Position numbers and translations under genes: made by a program. From assembly GCA_024364735.1 (NCBI GenBank), contig JAGFNQ010005667.1:300065-364064 (forward strand): 64,000 nt of DNA, written 5' to 3'. The DNA is from Boesenbergia rotunda. Taxonomy: Eukaryota > Streptophyta > Magnoliopsida > Zingiberales > Zingiberaceae. Positions 45,113-56,314 of the stretch are shown here, in pieces. A model generated the notes under the pieces. It was given only the letters and a program-made list of their open reading frames with translations. It had not been told where the DNA came from and searched no databases. How positions within the stretch are numbered: position 1 is the first letter of the stretch; the number at the start of each line of letters is the position of its first letter.

Positions 45113-46805
45113 AACTCCCCCACACTTATTCTTGGGCGTCTCGCACAAGTAAACAAAACTAAAAGAAAACAACATATCTCCCAAACATTACATCCCCTAT
45201 CAATACCTTAAGAAATAATAAAAGAAAGTTACTTAGGATCATCAAGTCTCAAGAATCCATGTATTTATGGTTCCAAATCTCACATAAATCAAAAGCATGG
45301 TAATTTCATCAACTTGAATAAACTAAGCATGACAAAAACCTCACAAGATGGATATATGCACTGATGCTCACAAAAAATAACAGATATGGAAGTGGAGTTC
45401 TCTCAAAACATTCATGACATTGCACTACCATATGCTTGCTTATCTTCTACTTCTCCACTACTATAACATAAGTACACAAATCAAGAGGTCTTTTCAATAA
45501 ATAATGATGAAATCACTTTCTTAACAAGAGAACAAGAATGATAGATAACAAAAAGATCATAAAGAGCATGAAAGAAGATCAAAGAGAAGATGGGAGCATT
45601 GGGGTAATTAACATAATGATACAATCAAATAATAGTCCAAAGTAAATAACTCAATCAAACCTCCAACACTCAAAATTCTCCTTTCACATTCTCAATGCAC
45701 TACACAACCACAATTTACAACATCTCTCAAAGTGCATGTAGGAATTAACAACAAAACTCTTGAATTTCTCTAAACAATAATATCAAAAGAGTACACATCA
45801 AGAAAATATTCCTTTTTGTTCATCACTAATACAACTCGAATGATTGAGGAATTTTTTTTTTTCACATAGAGAGATTTTTTTTTCTTCTTTTTTTTCTTCT
45901 CTTTTTTTTCATTTCTTTTCATCTTTATTATTATTATTTTTATCTCTCTTTCTTTTTTTTCACATAGAGAGATTTTCTTTTTCTTTTTCTTGTTTTCAAA
46001 GAGAGATTTTTTTTTCACACAAGCATTCGTCCATATACACTTGTCTCCCCCCCCCCCCCACACTTAAAATTTGACCGTCTCGGGCAAGATAGTAAAGCAT
46101 GATAACATCTAAAACTCACAATAATAGAGGCTGATAATAGAGAATTAAAAATGTAACTCATCATGCAATCACCTTATGCTCTCATCGCATGCTCCAAGGA
46201 AGAATAAAATAATAAAGATATGGCAGTGAAAATGTAATGACAATGAAAAGATCTGATAAAGTAGAGACAATGAAATATGAAAGCAATAGGTGAAATGCCC
46301 AGTAGTGACAATAACAAAGGAGAGGAAAACTAAAAGTTCAACAAGAAAAATTGCCTCCATCATATTCATGTAAGCTTATGCTATTGTAATTTCAAAAAGA
46401 ATCAAAGCAAGTTCTAGAGTGTCAAGTATCACAAATGCTATTACACATAAGAGGATTAAGGATAGACATGGCAATATCCTCACTAGGTGAACAATAAAAT
46501 GTCATGCTTAATCCAACAAGATAGAGTCTATCACCACAACAAATGACTAAATGCAATTAATATCCCCAAGCATACCAAAGAAACCAAAACTCGATAATCA
46601 GACTTAACTATCTTTTATGATTCTCAAAGCATAATAAAGGAACATGTAAGGAGATACAACTCGAAATCAAACAAGATTTATTCAAAGCCAAACAAAATGC
46701 AAAATGAGGAAACAAAGTATAAATGCAAAGTATAAAAGTAAACAAACATGCAAGTATAAACATAAAGAAAAACAAGAAAAGTAAAGTAAAGGAACAAACT
46801 CCCCT
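45113..46805 (-). other. 3' UTR of Athila-like element with poly-T and repeated purine tracts
   Basis: Non-coding. On minus, AAGTGTGGGGGAGTT lies next to the LTR. The same AAGTGTGGGGG motif recurs near 46050 and, inside the ORF, near 46890. Bases 45850-46015 are long T runs separated by CACATAGAGAGA copies. Confidence 0.75.
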
Positions 46806-49148
46806 TTATTCTGGTGGACGGAGCCTATCAAGCAGTAGCCTCCATCTTGGTAGTGGAGGAGTCTGGGTGGCTAGGAGACATTGGACTCCCCCACACTTGA
46901 ACTTTGCAAAAATTTTCTCCGGTGGCCGCAGGCGATTTAGGTTCAGAATCCATGTAAGAGGTGGAGTGCTTTGAATTAGAGTAAAATCATCTCCTCCTTC
47001 TTTCTGCCTTTCAGAAGTCCTTCCAGGAGGCTGAAGTCTGTTCAGTTGGAGCACCCACTCCTGGAGTCTTCTGGACCCTGCAAAACAATGTAATACCTCT
47101 CTCAAGCGTTCAGGGTCAGAAAGAAATAAAATGATATCAGTCTCTGCATAAAATGAATCCAAAACTGCATCATGTCCAATTAAATCAATTTGTGGTGCCT
47201 CAATAAAATTTTCAAAATCATTTTCTACAAAATTTGCATCCAGGAGCTCATCACAAATAAAGAAATCAATTTCTGGCACATCAATAGAAATTTCGCAATT
47301 ATTGTCCATCCAAGGTGTATCATGCAATGTGTCACAGCCAATCAAATCAATATCAGGTATCTCCAAAAGTTTTTCACATTCATTTTCAGCATAAGACATA
47401 ACAAGAGATTCATCAAAATAAATAACATCAATTTCAGGCACTTCTAAAAAATTTTCACTATCCATATTCACAAAAGATGTATCTAAAGATTCATCATAAC
47501 AAACTACATCAATTATGGGTGCCTCTAAAATTATTTCGCTATCCATAGCAAGAGATGTATCAAGCAATGCAGTACGATCAATGAAATCAATTTGTGGTAC
47601 CTCTATTGGATTTTCACAAACAATTTCTACACAAGGTATATCAATAAATTCATCAGAATCAATAAAGTGAGCACTAGGTACCTTTTTGAATTTTTCTGAA
47701 CAAAGAGGAGAAATACTTATCTGAGCGTGCTGGATAATACCTGGAGGTTCTATAATAGTAGATGTATCTGTGGTCTCCTCCTGGTCATGTACATGCTCCT
47801 CTTCAGCCTCAGGCTCTGGTGGACAATCAACTAGTGATCCTTGGGTGCTTGCTTCCACCGTGCAAGTCCCTACACTTTCTGGTTCGTTCTCTAAATCTTG
47901 TGGTGGTCCCTGGGGCTTAGTGCAATCCCCTACACCTATGGAATCATCTCCTCTGCATGCTTCTCCTGTAATATCTGCAACAACAGTATCAGAAAAATTA
48001 GGACCACTAATAACACTATCATCAGAAAATAAAAGTCTAGAATGGTCCTGTGGAGCTTCAGTTTCTTCTTCTGGAGCTGAAAAATTTGGAATTGGATTTT
48101 GAATAGGAGTCTCCGAAGGGATGCATGCTGTAGGTGCCCAGACTTTAATGTATTCTTCTTCTTCTTCTTCTAAAATTGCAAGATCCATTAAAGAAAGATT
48201 TGGCCTTGCGCTAGGGTCACCTTGAACTTGCATTTGATTCATTTGACTAGCAATTTGTCCAACGCCTCTTTCGATGTCTTGAAGCCTTTGCTGCCTTTGA
48301 TGATATTGTACAACTTGTTGATAAATCTCCTCCATTCTTTGTTGTTGAGCCTCATTCTCATTAAGATTCTCAAAGCCTCCTTGGTTAGCATAGCTCCTTG
48401 ACTGATTTTGAAAGGATGAAGTAGGCTGAAAATTTTGAGCTTGCTGATTTGGTTGAAAACATGGCTGTTGAGGCTGATTAAAGGGCTGATATTCTTGGAA
48501 ACTTTGCTGGGAGTTGTAGCCTTGAAAGTTCTGATTTTGGTGTGGAAAATTCTGTGGCAAGGGCTGAAAATTCTGATTTTAAAACCCTTGGTTGTAAGTC
48601 TGAAAGTTTTGATTCAAGGGCTGTGTAGGCTGATAAAATGGCTGGTTTTGAGGCGGATCTTGCTGAAATGTTTGACACACTTGCTGCCCCTGTTGATATG
48701 GCTGGAATTGAGGTTGAAATTGATTGTTTTCATGCTGAAAATTTTCAAAAGGCTGCTGGAAATTTTGGTTAAAATGCTGAAATTCTTGCTGAAATTGTTG
48801 CAATTGTTGTGGTGGCTGAATTTAAGGCTGACAAAACTGATATGGTTGCTCAAATTGGGGCTGATAGCTCTGAAATGGTGGCTGCCCGTTCTGAAAATAC
48901 TGATTTGGTTGAAAATTTTGAAATGATGGTTGATCTTGTGGCTGAAATTGAAAGTTTGGTTGCTGAAAATTAGGATAGGGCTACTGGAAATCTTGATTTG
49001 GCTGCTGAAATTGCTGGAGAGGCTGAAATTGTGGCTGAGGTAGCTTCTGGTAAGTAGATGACTGAGCTTTCCATTTTTGTTGGTAGTCCAACTACTTTAA
49101 CACATTTCTTAACTCCTCCAATGTCTTTTCTATCTCTTTTGACTCCAT
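46806..49148 (-). pseudogene. Gln/Asn-rich and acidic-repeat protein of non-autonomous gypsy element
   Basis: Not recognised as gag, pol or env. ATG 49148 (MESKEIEKTLEELRNVLK). The N-terminal 270 residues are rich in Gln, Asn, Phe and Pro (FQPQFQPYQQ-type), like a prion-like low-complexity domain. Then a helical segment (IYQQVVQYHQRQQRLQDIE), an acidic linker, and about seven tandem repeats of about 27 residues (consensus ENxxEVPEIDxIxxDExLDTSF; about 47700-47110). Three LNRLRPPE-type units close it. Four in-frame stops (49094, 48983, 48824, 48581) all lie in the Gln-rich part and fit CAG/CAA turned to TAG/TAA. The last 584 codons (48560-46806) are open. Possibly a derived gag; no CCHC knuckle is visible. 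Function unknown. Confidence 0.7.
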
Positions 49149-49286
49149 TTTGAATTTGCAGCCCTGTCACCAAACAAACAAGAAAAATGGCAGCAACCGT
49201 ATACAAATGATAAAGCAACAGAAAATAGAGCCCAATGATATGTCAAAAAGCATACAAGCAAAAATCAAACAAATCAACTAGTTGCT

Positions 49287-49304
49287 TCCCCGGCAACGGC
49301 GCCA
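49287..49304 (-). other. Primer-binding site, tRNA-Asp type
   Basis: TGGCGCCGTTGCCGGGGA on minus, six bases from the LTR end. Typical of Athila/Tat gypsy elements. Confidence 0.9.
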
Positions 49305-49310
49305 AAAATT

Positions 49311-51650
49311 TGACAACCGTTTTTGTCGTGTTACGGTTTCAAATACAATTTAAGTACCGAATTCCTCTAAACTAATGTAGCATAGAGTGACTCGAGTCGT
49401 CTCCCAACGAATGTAGTTAATGCATGATAATTCTCAGAATTGAATCTTATTGCTTTTGGGTTTTTGGATATGAAACTGGGGTTTGATTTGAACATTAATA
49501 CTACGAACAAAAATAGAAAAACAATTATGAAATCTAGTTCTACCGAAGTGAAAGACAGTGCAGGTAATGAATCTAACCTCACTAAACTATATTTGCAAGA
49601 GAATTAAAAGAAACATAAGGTAAAGCATTTAGGGAACTGAACATAAATGAAACCTAACCTAATTGCATCAAACTGAATCCATTAATGAAAATCTACAATA
49701 GGAAAGCAATTAAACTAATGAAGCAATTAATGAAAATCCATCAACTGAACCTAAAGCAATTAAACTAATGAAACATTACAAAAATCTACGATAAGAAAAA
49801 TTCAAATTAGAATCCATTAATGAAAGAGGTAATTCATCAAACACATGATGAGCATGGATTAAAATGACAAAGGTGCGTGCCATTTGAATTGAGGAAGTTC
49901 ATCAAATACAAGATTCAACAGCTATCTCAAACACACATAACATTCAAATTAAACCAATTCAATTCTGATGAAGCTGCTGCTGATAGGAAGCTGTGAAGGG
50001 CTACTGGAAAAATGGCACTGCTGTGAAAGAAGCTACGGAAACTCAATTGCTGTGAAGGAAATTGAAGCTGCTGCTGATAGGAAAATGAAGCTACTGCTCG
50101 AACTGATGAGGAATTCTGCTGCGAAGAACTCTGTGAAGAGGCTGGAATTTGAACACACAATTTGAAACACACAAATTCAAATTTGATACTGCTGTAAAAA
50201 AAACTGGAATTGAACTAAAGGCTGGAATTGAAAAAAACTGCCGAAATTGATGAAATTTTGCTAGAATTGAAACTGTGAAGGAAGTAGACTATGAAGAAAC
50301 TATTGCTGTAATGAAATTGTGGTGAAGACAATTGCTGCAAAGAAAAACAGAAGAAAGAAATGCAGTAAAAAATTTTGATCGTCGGCTTCGGGAGAAGGAT
50401 GGTTGATCGTTTTCTCTCCGAACCCCGAAAGAGAAAACTGCGGTGAAGGAAATGGACGGCTTCTCTCCGAACCCCGAAAGAGAAAGCTGCGGTGGAGATG
50501 GATGGCTGCGATGGCTACGTTTGGCTGAAGCTCGGAACCCCCAAAGCCTAGCTTGTGGTCGCCGGTGATGAAAATGGAGGGAAGTTCTCTCCGAACCCCG
50601 AAAGAGAACCCGTGATCTCTTCTCTCCGAACCCCGAAAGAGAAAAGGTGGATGTGGATACCGGCCGGCGACGATGAAGGTGGATTGGCTCGCCGGCGGTG
50701 AAGGTGGATTGGATGAATCGCGTGTGTGTGATCCCCTCTGTCGATCGATGCCCTAACTCTCGCGTCGCCGCTCCCTTTTGTTCTGGCTGCGCGTGATTCA
50801 GCTCAGTCAAGCCAGCTTCTGTGCGTGGTTCAGCTCAGTCAAGCCAAATAGTTCCGGTTCAGTCCAGTTCTGGTCCAGCAGATTGAGTTCAATCAGACTC
50901 AGCATTTGGATTCGATCAGTCTCAACACTTGGTTTCAGTCCTAGCTTGTGTTCGGTCAAACCTTGGGTTCAATCAGCCAAGCCAAGCAGTTGGGTTCAAT
51001 TAGCCTTAGTTCAGCCAGACCAAACCACAGTTAACCCAGCTCAGCCCAGAACTCACAGCTCATTAGTAACGGACGGCTGAGATCGATTCGGCTTCATCCA
51101 ACGGTCGGATCTCTTCCGATCTGAACCAAACTTCACAAATCCCAATCAATGGTCCTGATCTACCTGCTCCCAGCTTGAATTAACCAGATCAGTGGCGGAT
51201 GGTCCAGATCTTCCCTTTTCTTGAACGGATGGTCTAGAACATCTTGAGCTCGATCCAACGGTCAGATCACTTCTGATTTGGCTGAAATTTTCAGATCTTG
51301 ATCTCTGGTCATGATTTATTCTATCTTGAACTCAGATCGACCAAAAGTTGACCGATGGCTCAGATCTAGCCGTTCTCTGGAATGGACGGCTCCTATTAAT
51401 CTGATGCTTGATCCCTTTAATCTGGATCCAATCCTGACTCAAATCTGACCCAATTTGATCTAGGTTCATGATCAATTGAAGCCTACAAAATGATATTCAA
51501 ATTTAGTGTCAAAAATATCCCAAATACACAAAGTTTAGAATTAAATGTCAAAATGAAGGAAATACATGAAACCTAATAAAATTGCAAACTTAAGCATATA
51601 AAATGTGGATCAAACATGGATTTTAGAGCCGAAAATAATCAACAAAATGA
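49311..51650 (-). repeat. 5' LTR of Athila-like element, end truncated (2340 bp)
   Basis: Near-identical to 42747-45102. Lacks 16 bp present near 44430 of the other LTR and lacks the terminal 10 bp; it stops at AACAAAATGA next to RNase H sequence. Confidence 0.9.
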
Positions 51651-53828
51651 ACTAAGGAAGACCCAAGGAATTGACACACTCCACTTGTATTCTTCCTATC
51701 TAACTTGCAACCCGCATAGCTCGAGTCGGTGTATCCAATTAGGTCATCACTAGGGGTTCTAGGATACCAAAGTCCGACATTGAGGGTCCCTTTTACATAC
51801 CTTAAGATCCTCTTAACTACAACCAAATGGAACTCTTTGGCACAAGATTGGTACCTTGTACACATACCTACTGCAAAAAGTATGTCGGGTCTACTAGCGG
51901 TTAGGTATAGGAGGCTACCAATCATGCTCCTATATTGTTTAGAGTCTACCATTTTCCCTTCAATGTCACTATCCATTTTTTACATTGGTTCCTATGAGTG
52001 TAGATGCTACCTTAGCATTTTCTAAACCAAATTTCTTTAACATCTCCTTAGCATATTTGGTTTGAAAGACATGTGTACCTTCATTAGTTTGCTTAACTTG
52101 AAGGCCTAAGAAGAAGGTTAACTCTCCTACAAGACTCATCTCAAATTCATCATCCATACACTTGATGAATTCTTGTAGGAAGTCATTATTTGTTGACCCA
52201 AAAATGATATCGTCTACATAGACTTGGGCAACAAATATATCCTTGTCCTTAGATTTTAGGAACAATGTAGGGTCAATTGTTCCTCTCCTAAACCCCTTAG
52301 ACACTAGAAATGAAGAAAACCTTTCATACCAAGCCCGGGGAGCTTGTTTCAATCCATATAAGGATTTTCTTAGTTTGAACACGTGTCTTGGAAAGTTAGG
52401 GTCCTCAAACCCAGGGGGTTGTTCTACATAAACCTCTTCCTTAATGATCCCATTAAGGAATGCCAACTATACATCCATTTGGTGGAGTGTGAAACCCATG
52501 TGAGCGGCATAGGCTAATAGAATTCTAATTGATTCTAACCTAGCTACGGGGGCATAAGTCTTATCATAATCTAGTCCCTCAACTTGGTTAAACCCCTAGC
52601 TACCAATCTGGCCTTGTTCCTAGTGATTTTACCTTGGTCATCTAATTTGTTCCTAAAAACCCATCTTGTGGTTACAATGGTACAATCAGTGGGTCTAGGA
52701 ACTAACTCCCAAACTTCACTCCTCTCAAATTGATTTAGCTCTTCTTGCATGACTATGACCCAATTAACATCTCTCAATGCTTCATCAATGGACTTAGGTT
52801 CTAATTGGGAGATAAGAGCTATTTAACTAGTTTGATCCCTAAAGTAGGACCTAGTCCTTACTCTTTGAGTGACATCACCCACTATTTGATCAATAGGGTG
52901 ATCATGGTGATGTCTCAGGGGCCTAGAGGTTGTGGGTTCATTTACTCCTTCTTCCTCATCCTCTAGGGTACTTCTCACTCCCCCTTGATCATTGCCCTCC
53001 AAATGTAGGTCTTGGATTCTTTGGGCAGGAGGTTGGACCTCTTCTATATCCTTATCAATTGAAGCCTTTCTAGGGTAGGTACTATTTGTTTCATCAAATT
53101 TGACATTTGAGGACTCCTCAATCATTTTTGTCCTCTTGTTGTAGACTCTATACCCTCTACTAGTCAATGAGTACCCTACTAGAATTCCTTCATCGGCTTT
53201 TGACTCAAATTTCCATAGGTCATCTTTGGTGTTTAAGATGTAAACTTTGCATCCAAAGACTCTAAAATAATGTACTTGTGGTACCCTTCCATTCCACAAT
53301 TCAAAAAGTGTTTTCCCTAGAAACCTATGTACCAACACCCGGTTTTGAATATAGCAAGCGGTGTTAACCGCTTCGGCCCAAAAGTAGCTAGGAAGGGAAT
53401 ATGTATTAAGCATAGTCCTAGCAGCTTCTTGTAGGGCTCGGTTTCTTCTCTCAACTATCCCATTTTGTTGAGGAGTCCTCGGGCATGAAAATTCATGCTT
53501 GTACCTATTTTCAACACAAAATTATGTGAAACTTACGTTTTGGAACTCCCCACCATGGTCACTTCTAATTCGGTTTATTTTGATTTGTTTTTCGTTTTCT
53601 ACCCTTTTGCTAAATCCTATAAAAATCTCTAGGGTATCATCCTTATGTTTCAAGAAGTAAACCCAAGTAAACCTAGAAAAGTCATCTACTATCACTAGAC
53701 AATATTTACTCCTCACAAGTGAGGGAGTACTATGACAATCAAATAAATCTATGTGCAAAAGTTCTAAAGGCAAAGAGGTAGTGGTTAGAGTTTTACCTTT
53801 GTGTGATGCTTTCGATTGCTTACCCTCT
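51651..53828 (-). pseudogene. pol: Family C pol: integrase, RT and part of RNase H
   Basis: On minus from 53828: KQSKASHKGK, integrase LLHIDLFDC and IRSDHGGEF, then a frameshift near 53518 before PQQNGIVERRN (visible in another frame), RT from about 52780 with YVDDIIFG (about 52220), and RNase H up to GVCQFLGSSLV at 51651, where it is cut by the gypsy element. Damage: frameshift near 53518, a 1-nt deletion near 52605, stop near 52467 and a shift near 51975. Not functional. Confidence 0.88.
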
Positions 53829-54995
53829 TGATGTGTGCAAATCATGTATAGTTTTTGGCATAAAACATATATGCATTTCATCTCGTTTTATCTTATTAGA
53901 GGCATATTTGATAGTTTTTACTTGGTTTTACATATTTGGGCGAGGGTACTGCTTTGTGTTGGATTTTGATGACAGGATACACAAAACCAGCCGAACCACC
54001 CAGCGCGTGAAGACACGCCCATGCCACGGTTAAGCACGGCCGTGGCGTTTCGTGAAGACACGCCCGTGTCAGTTAAGCACGGGCGTGGCGATGCTATTGA
54101 AGAACGAGAAGCAGCGAACAACACGTCCAGGACGTGCTGATCGACACGGCTGTGGCGCTGAGGCTCTATAAAAGGGGAGAAGACCTAATATGAAAGGGGG
54201 GCGAAAATCAGTGTGGAAGGAGGATTTCAATCGAAACTTGGAGAGGAAGACACCATCAAGGAGGATTAGTAATGTCTATTTCCTATCTTATTGTTGAATT
54301 CTCCGGTGTTATGGAGTAGTCGTGTAAATCTTAGGAAGAGGGAGTAGCCCCTAACTATTTTCATGATTTGTTATTAACTCTGTTTTTTCGATTATGCATA
54401 TCCTTGTTGGTTGTTTCAATTGTTGAATGATGCTTTGATTGGTTTCTACGAAAATGGTAATTGTTTAGATAGGCTTTGCAGGATTCAAGTGACAGGATCC
54501 AAAGCAGGTAAGAGTCATCTACATACGTATGCCATAAGACTAGAGATAAATTAAAGTAGATACATTGGCGTGATCTTCAAAAGAGGCCGTCAATAAATTA
54601 GGAATCAACTTACGAATCTGGTGGACGTTTAGATAGGTCTGCGGGAATCTAGTGACAGGATTTCAGAGCATGAAAAGATCATCTTTTTTGGAAACCTTGA
54701 TAGAGAAAGTTGCGTTCAAATAAAAGAAGCCAACCTGGGTATAAGTAGTCGTCAACGGAGAACTGTCGTGATAATAGTTAGAGTGGTGAAACCGTAATCC
54801 TAAGATTGTCTTTTATCTCTCAATACTTTCGCCGATTTTCGACCGCTTGAATTGTTTGAATTAGAGTAAATTTATCATTAGATCATTCATCTGGATAATT
54901 AAAACTCGTGAATTTCTAGTACTTGTCCCAGTCCCTGTGGGATCGATATCTTATTACTTGACGATAAACCGTGCACTTGCGGAAACAAGCAATCA
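53829..54995 (-). repeat. Solo LTR, probably Ty3/gypsy (1167 bp), in integrase
   Basis: TGATGTGTGC...AAGCAATCA flanked by CCTCT (53824-53828 and 54996-55000). Removing it and one CCTCT restores CDACQEGKQ of the integrase zinc-finger tail. TATAAAAGGGG at about 54168-54178 reads on plus, and CCTGTGGGATCGATATCTTATTACTT, the CCGTGCACTTGCGG-type end, also reads plus, so the LTR itself may be plus-oriented. Contains GACACGCCCGTGTC-type palindromes near 54010-54095. Confidence 0.87.
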
Positions 54996-55500
54996 CCTCT
55001 TGGCATGCATCACACAACTTGTTCTTCTCATACTTGATCATTGGTAGCCCCTTCACCAACTCTTCCTTGGCCACTCTTGCAATGCTCCTCATGTTGACGT
55101 GTCCAAGTCTCTGGTGCCACAACCACCCTTCTTCTTCTTTAGACATGAGACACTTAACAACATTGTTAGTAGCATAGGTAAGATCAAGATAATATAGATT
55201 CGCTTCTCTAAACCCTTCTAATATGATAGCACTTGATTCATTATGTCTAATGATACATTTTCTAGCATGAAATTCAACTTTAAACCCGGCATCACATAAT
55301 TGGCTTACACTTAATAAATTGAACTTCATGTCTTTGATCAAAAGTACCTTATGTATAGAAATGGTGGGAGATACCTCAATTGTGCCCCTACCAATGATTC
55401 TCAACTTTCCACTATTCCCAAAGAAGACCGTCCCTTCTCTTAGGTAGCTAATAGTGGTGAACTTGCTCACATCCCCGGTCATGTGTCTTGAGCATCCACT
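54996..55500 (-). pseudogene. pol: Family C protease and GAG-pre-integrase
   Basis: Starts at VDSGCSRHMTGD (about 55505-55470), then SVSQLCDAGF, LWHQRLGHVNM and CDACQE, which is cut by the solo LTR. Upstream it runs directly into LTR sequence at about 55530; gag, primer site and the 3' third of the 5' LTR are missing. Confidence 0.88.
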
Positions 55501-55529
55501 ATCTACTATTCACATTGTTGGGGCCTCCT

Positions 55530-56143
55530 TCACCGTACCGTGCACGTACAAAAAGTGCTCCTTTTATAGGTGAATAGGACAGATTCGCAATCTGTCCAGC
55601 CCGCACCAGTCGACTGCCCCTGGGGCAGTCGACTGGCCTAGCATTAATTGCTAGCCAACGACTAGTTTTGGGGTATACCAGTCGACTGCCCAAATGCCAG
55701 TCGACTGGTCCGAGGCTGCAAACTTTTTGTGGGTTTTGGCAGTCGACTGCCTCTGGGCCAGTCGACTGCCCTGCCTCCCAGCTCAGTTCCAGCCACTCCG
55801 GACCTTCTCCTTCACGTGTCCCTTCAGGTCTGCTCCCTTGACTCGTCCCTTGAAGTCCTCTTCCTCTAGCTATCGTCCCTCGGATGCGCACGCAAGTCTT
55901 CCCTTGGCTTGCCTCCATGCCACCCTTCACGTGTGCCCTTGAAGTCCACTTCCTGGCTTGCCCTTGGAGCTCTCCTCCCTCGGCTCTCGTCCCTCGGATA
56001 TGTCCACCAAAGTGTGATTCTCCAAGTCCTGCAAACTCAATCACACACATCAAATACAACACAACACTCTAACTTTAAACATATTCACCCACACACATCA
56101 AAACCATGATCTTCCAATCATTTAAGGGTCGATTGCCTCAACA
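55530..56143 (-). repeat. Truncated 5' LTR of family C
   Basis: Matches 41584-42192 with CAGTCGACTG palindromes at 55603-55770. The part equal to 41260-41583 is deleted. Ends CCTCAACA at 56143. Confidence 0.88.
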
Positions 56144-56148
56144 CTGGA
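56144..56148. repeat. Target-site duplication CTGGA (right)
   Basis: Pairs with 41255-41259. Confidence 0.92.
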
Positions 56149-56314
56149 GACTCACAAACTCCTGTTGTTTGGCCACTCGCTACGCTGCTGGAAGGTATTG
56201 GCTCTCGAATGCCACTCGAAAAGTGGCCCAGGTGATGTGTTGCTCGCCAATGATTGTCCTTTGCATATTCCACTAGGTGGCAGCCTCGTCATGAAGGTGA
56301 TAGGCAGCAAACTT
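56149..56314 (-). pseudogene. gag: Chromovirus gag, upstream fragment
   Basis: On minus it reads KFAAYHLHDEAAT, ITWATFRVAFESQYLP and KQQEFVSL, the retrotransposon gag region that should precede YNAKFNQL at 41236. It contains stops (WW expected after EAA, and near AA*R). Cut at 56314 by the family B element. Confidence 0.8.

Larger units (their letters stand above)
42747..51650 (-). mobile_element. Non-autonomous Athila-like gypsy element with long Gln-rich ORF
   Basis: LTRs 42747-45112 and 49311-51650, tRNA-Asp-type primer site, internal 4.2 kb without protease, RT or integrase. Carries one long gene (46806-49148). LTRs are nearly identical (one 16-bp indel plus few substitutions), so insertion was recent. 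Its right LTR lacks the last 10 bp and there is no TSD; the flanking pol sequences are not contiguous. Confidence 0.88.
41260..56143 (-). mobile_element. Family C copia element, deleted and nested
   Basis: Sirevirus-like copia element inserted in chromovirus gag with TSD CTGGA. 3' LTR 41260-42192; truncated 5' LTR 55530-56143. Primer site and gag are missing. Pol is split by a gypsy element (42747-51650) and a solo LTR (53829-54995). The terminal TSD shows that the outer ends are original, so all losses are internal. Confidence 0.9.

Noticed and set aside
45844..46074. Phe-rich ORF in poly-T stretch
   Set aside because: Simple-sequence T runs with short CACATAGAGAGA spacers; no coding signal.
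55499..56062. 187-codon minus ORF and its partner at 41608-42111
   Set aside because: It lies inside family C LTRs. It is open by composition and not preserved as a protein in frame with anything.
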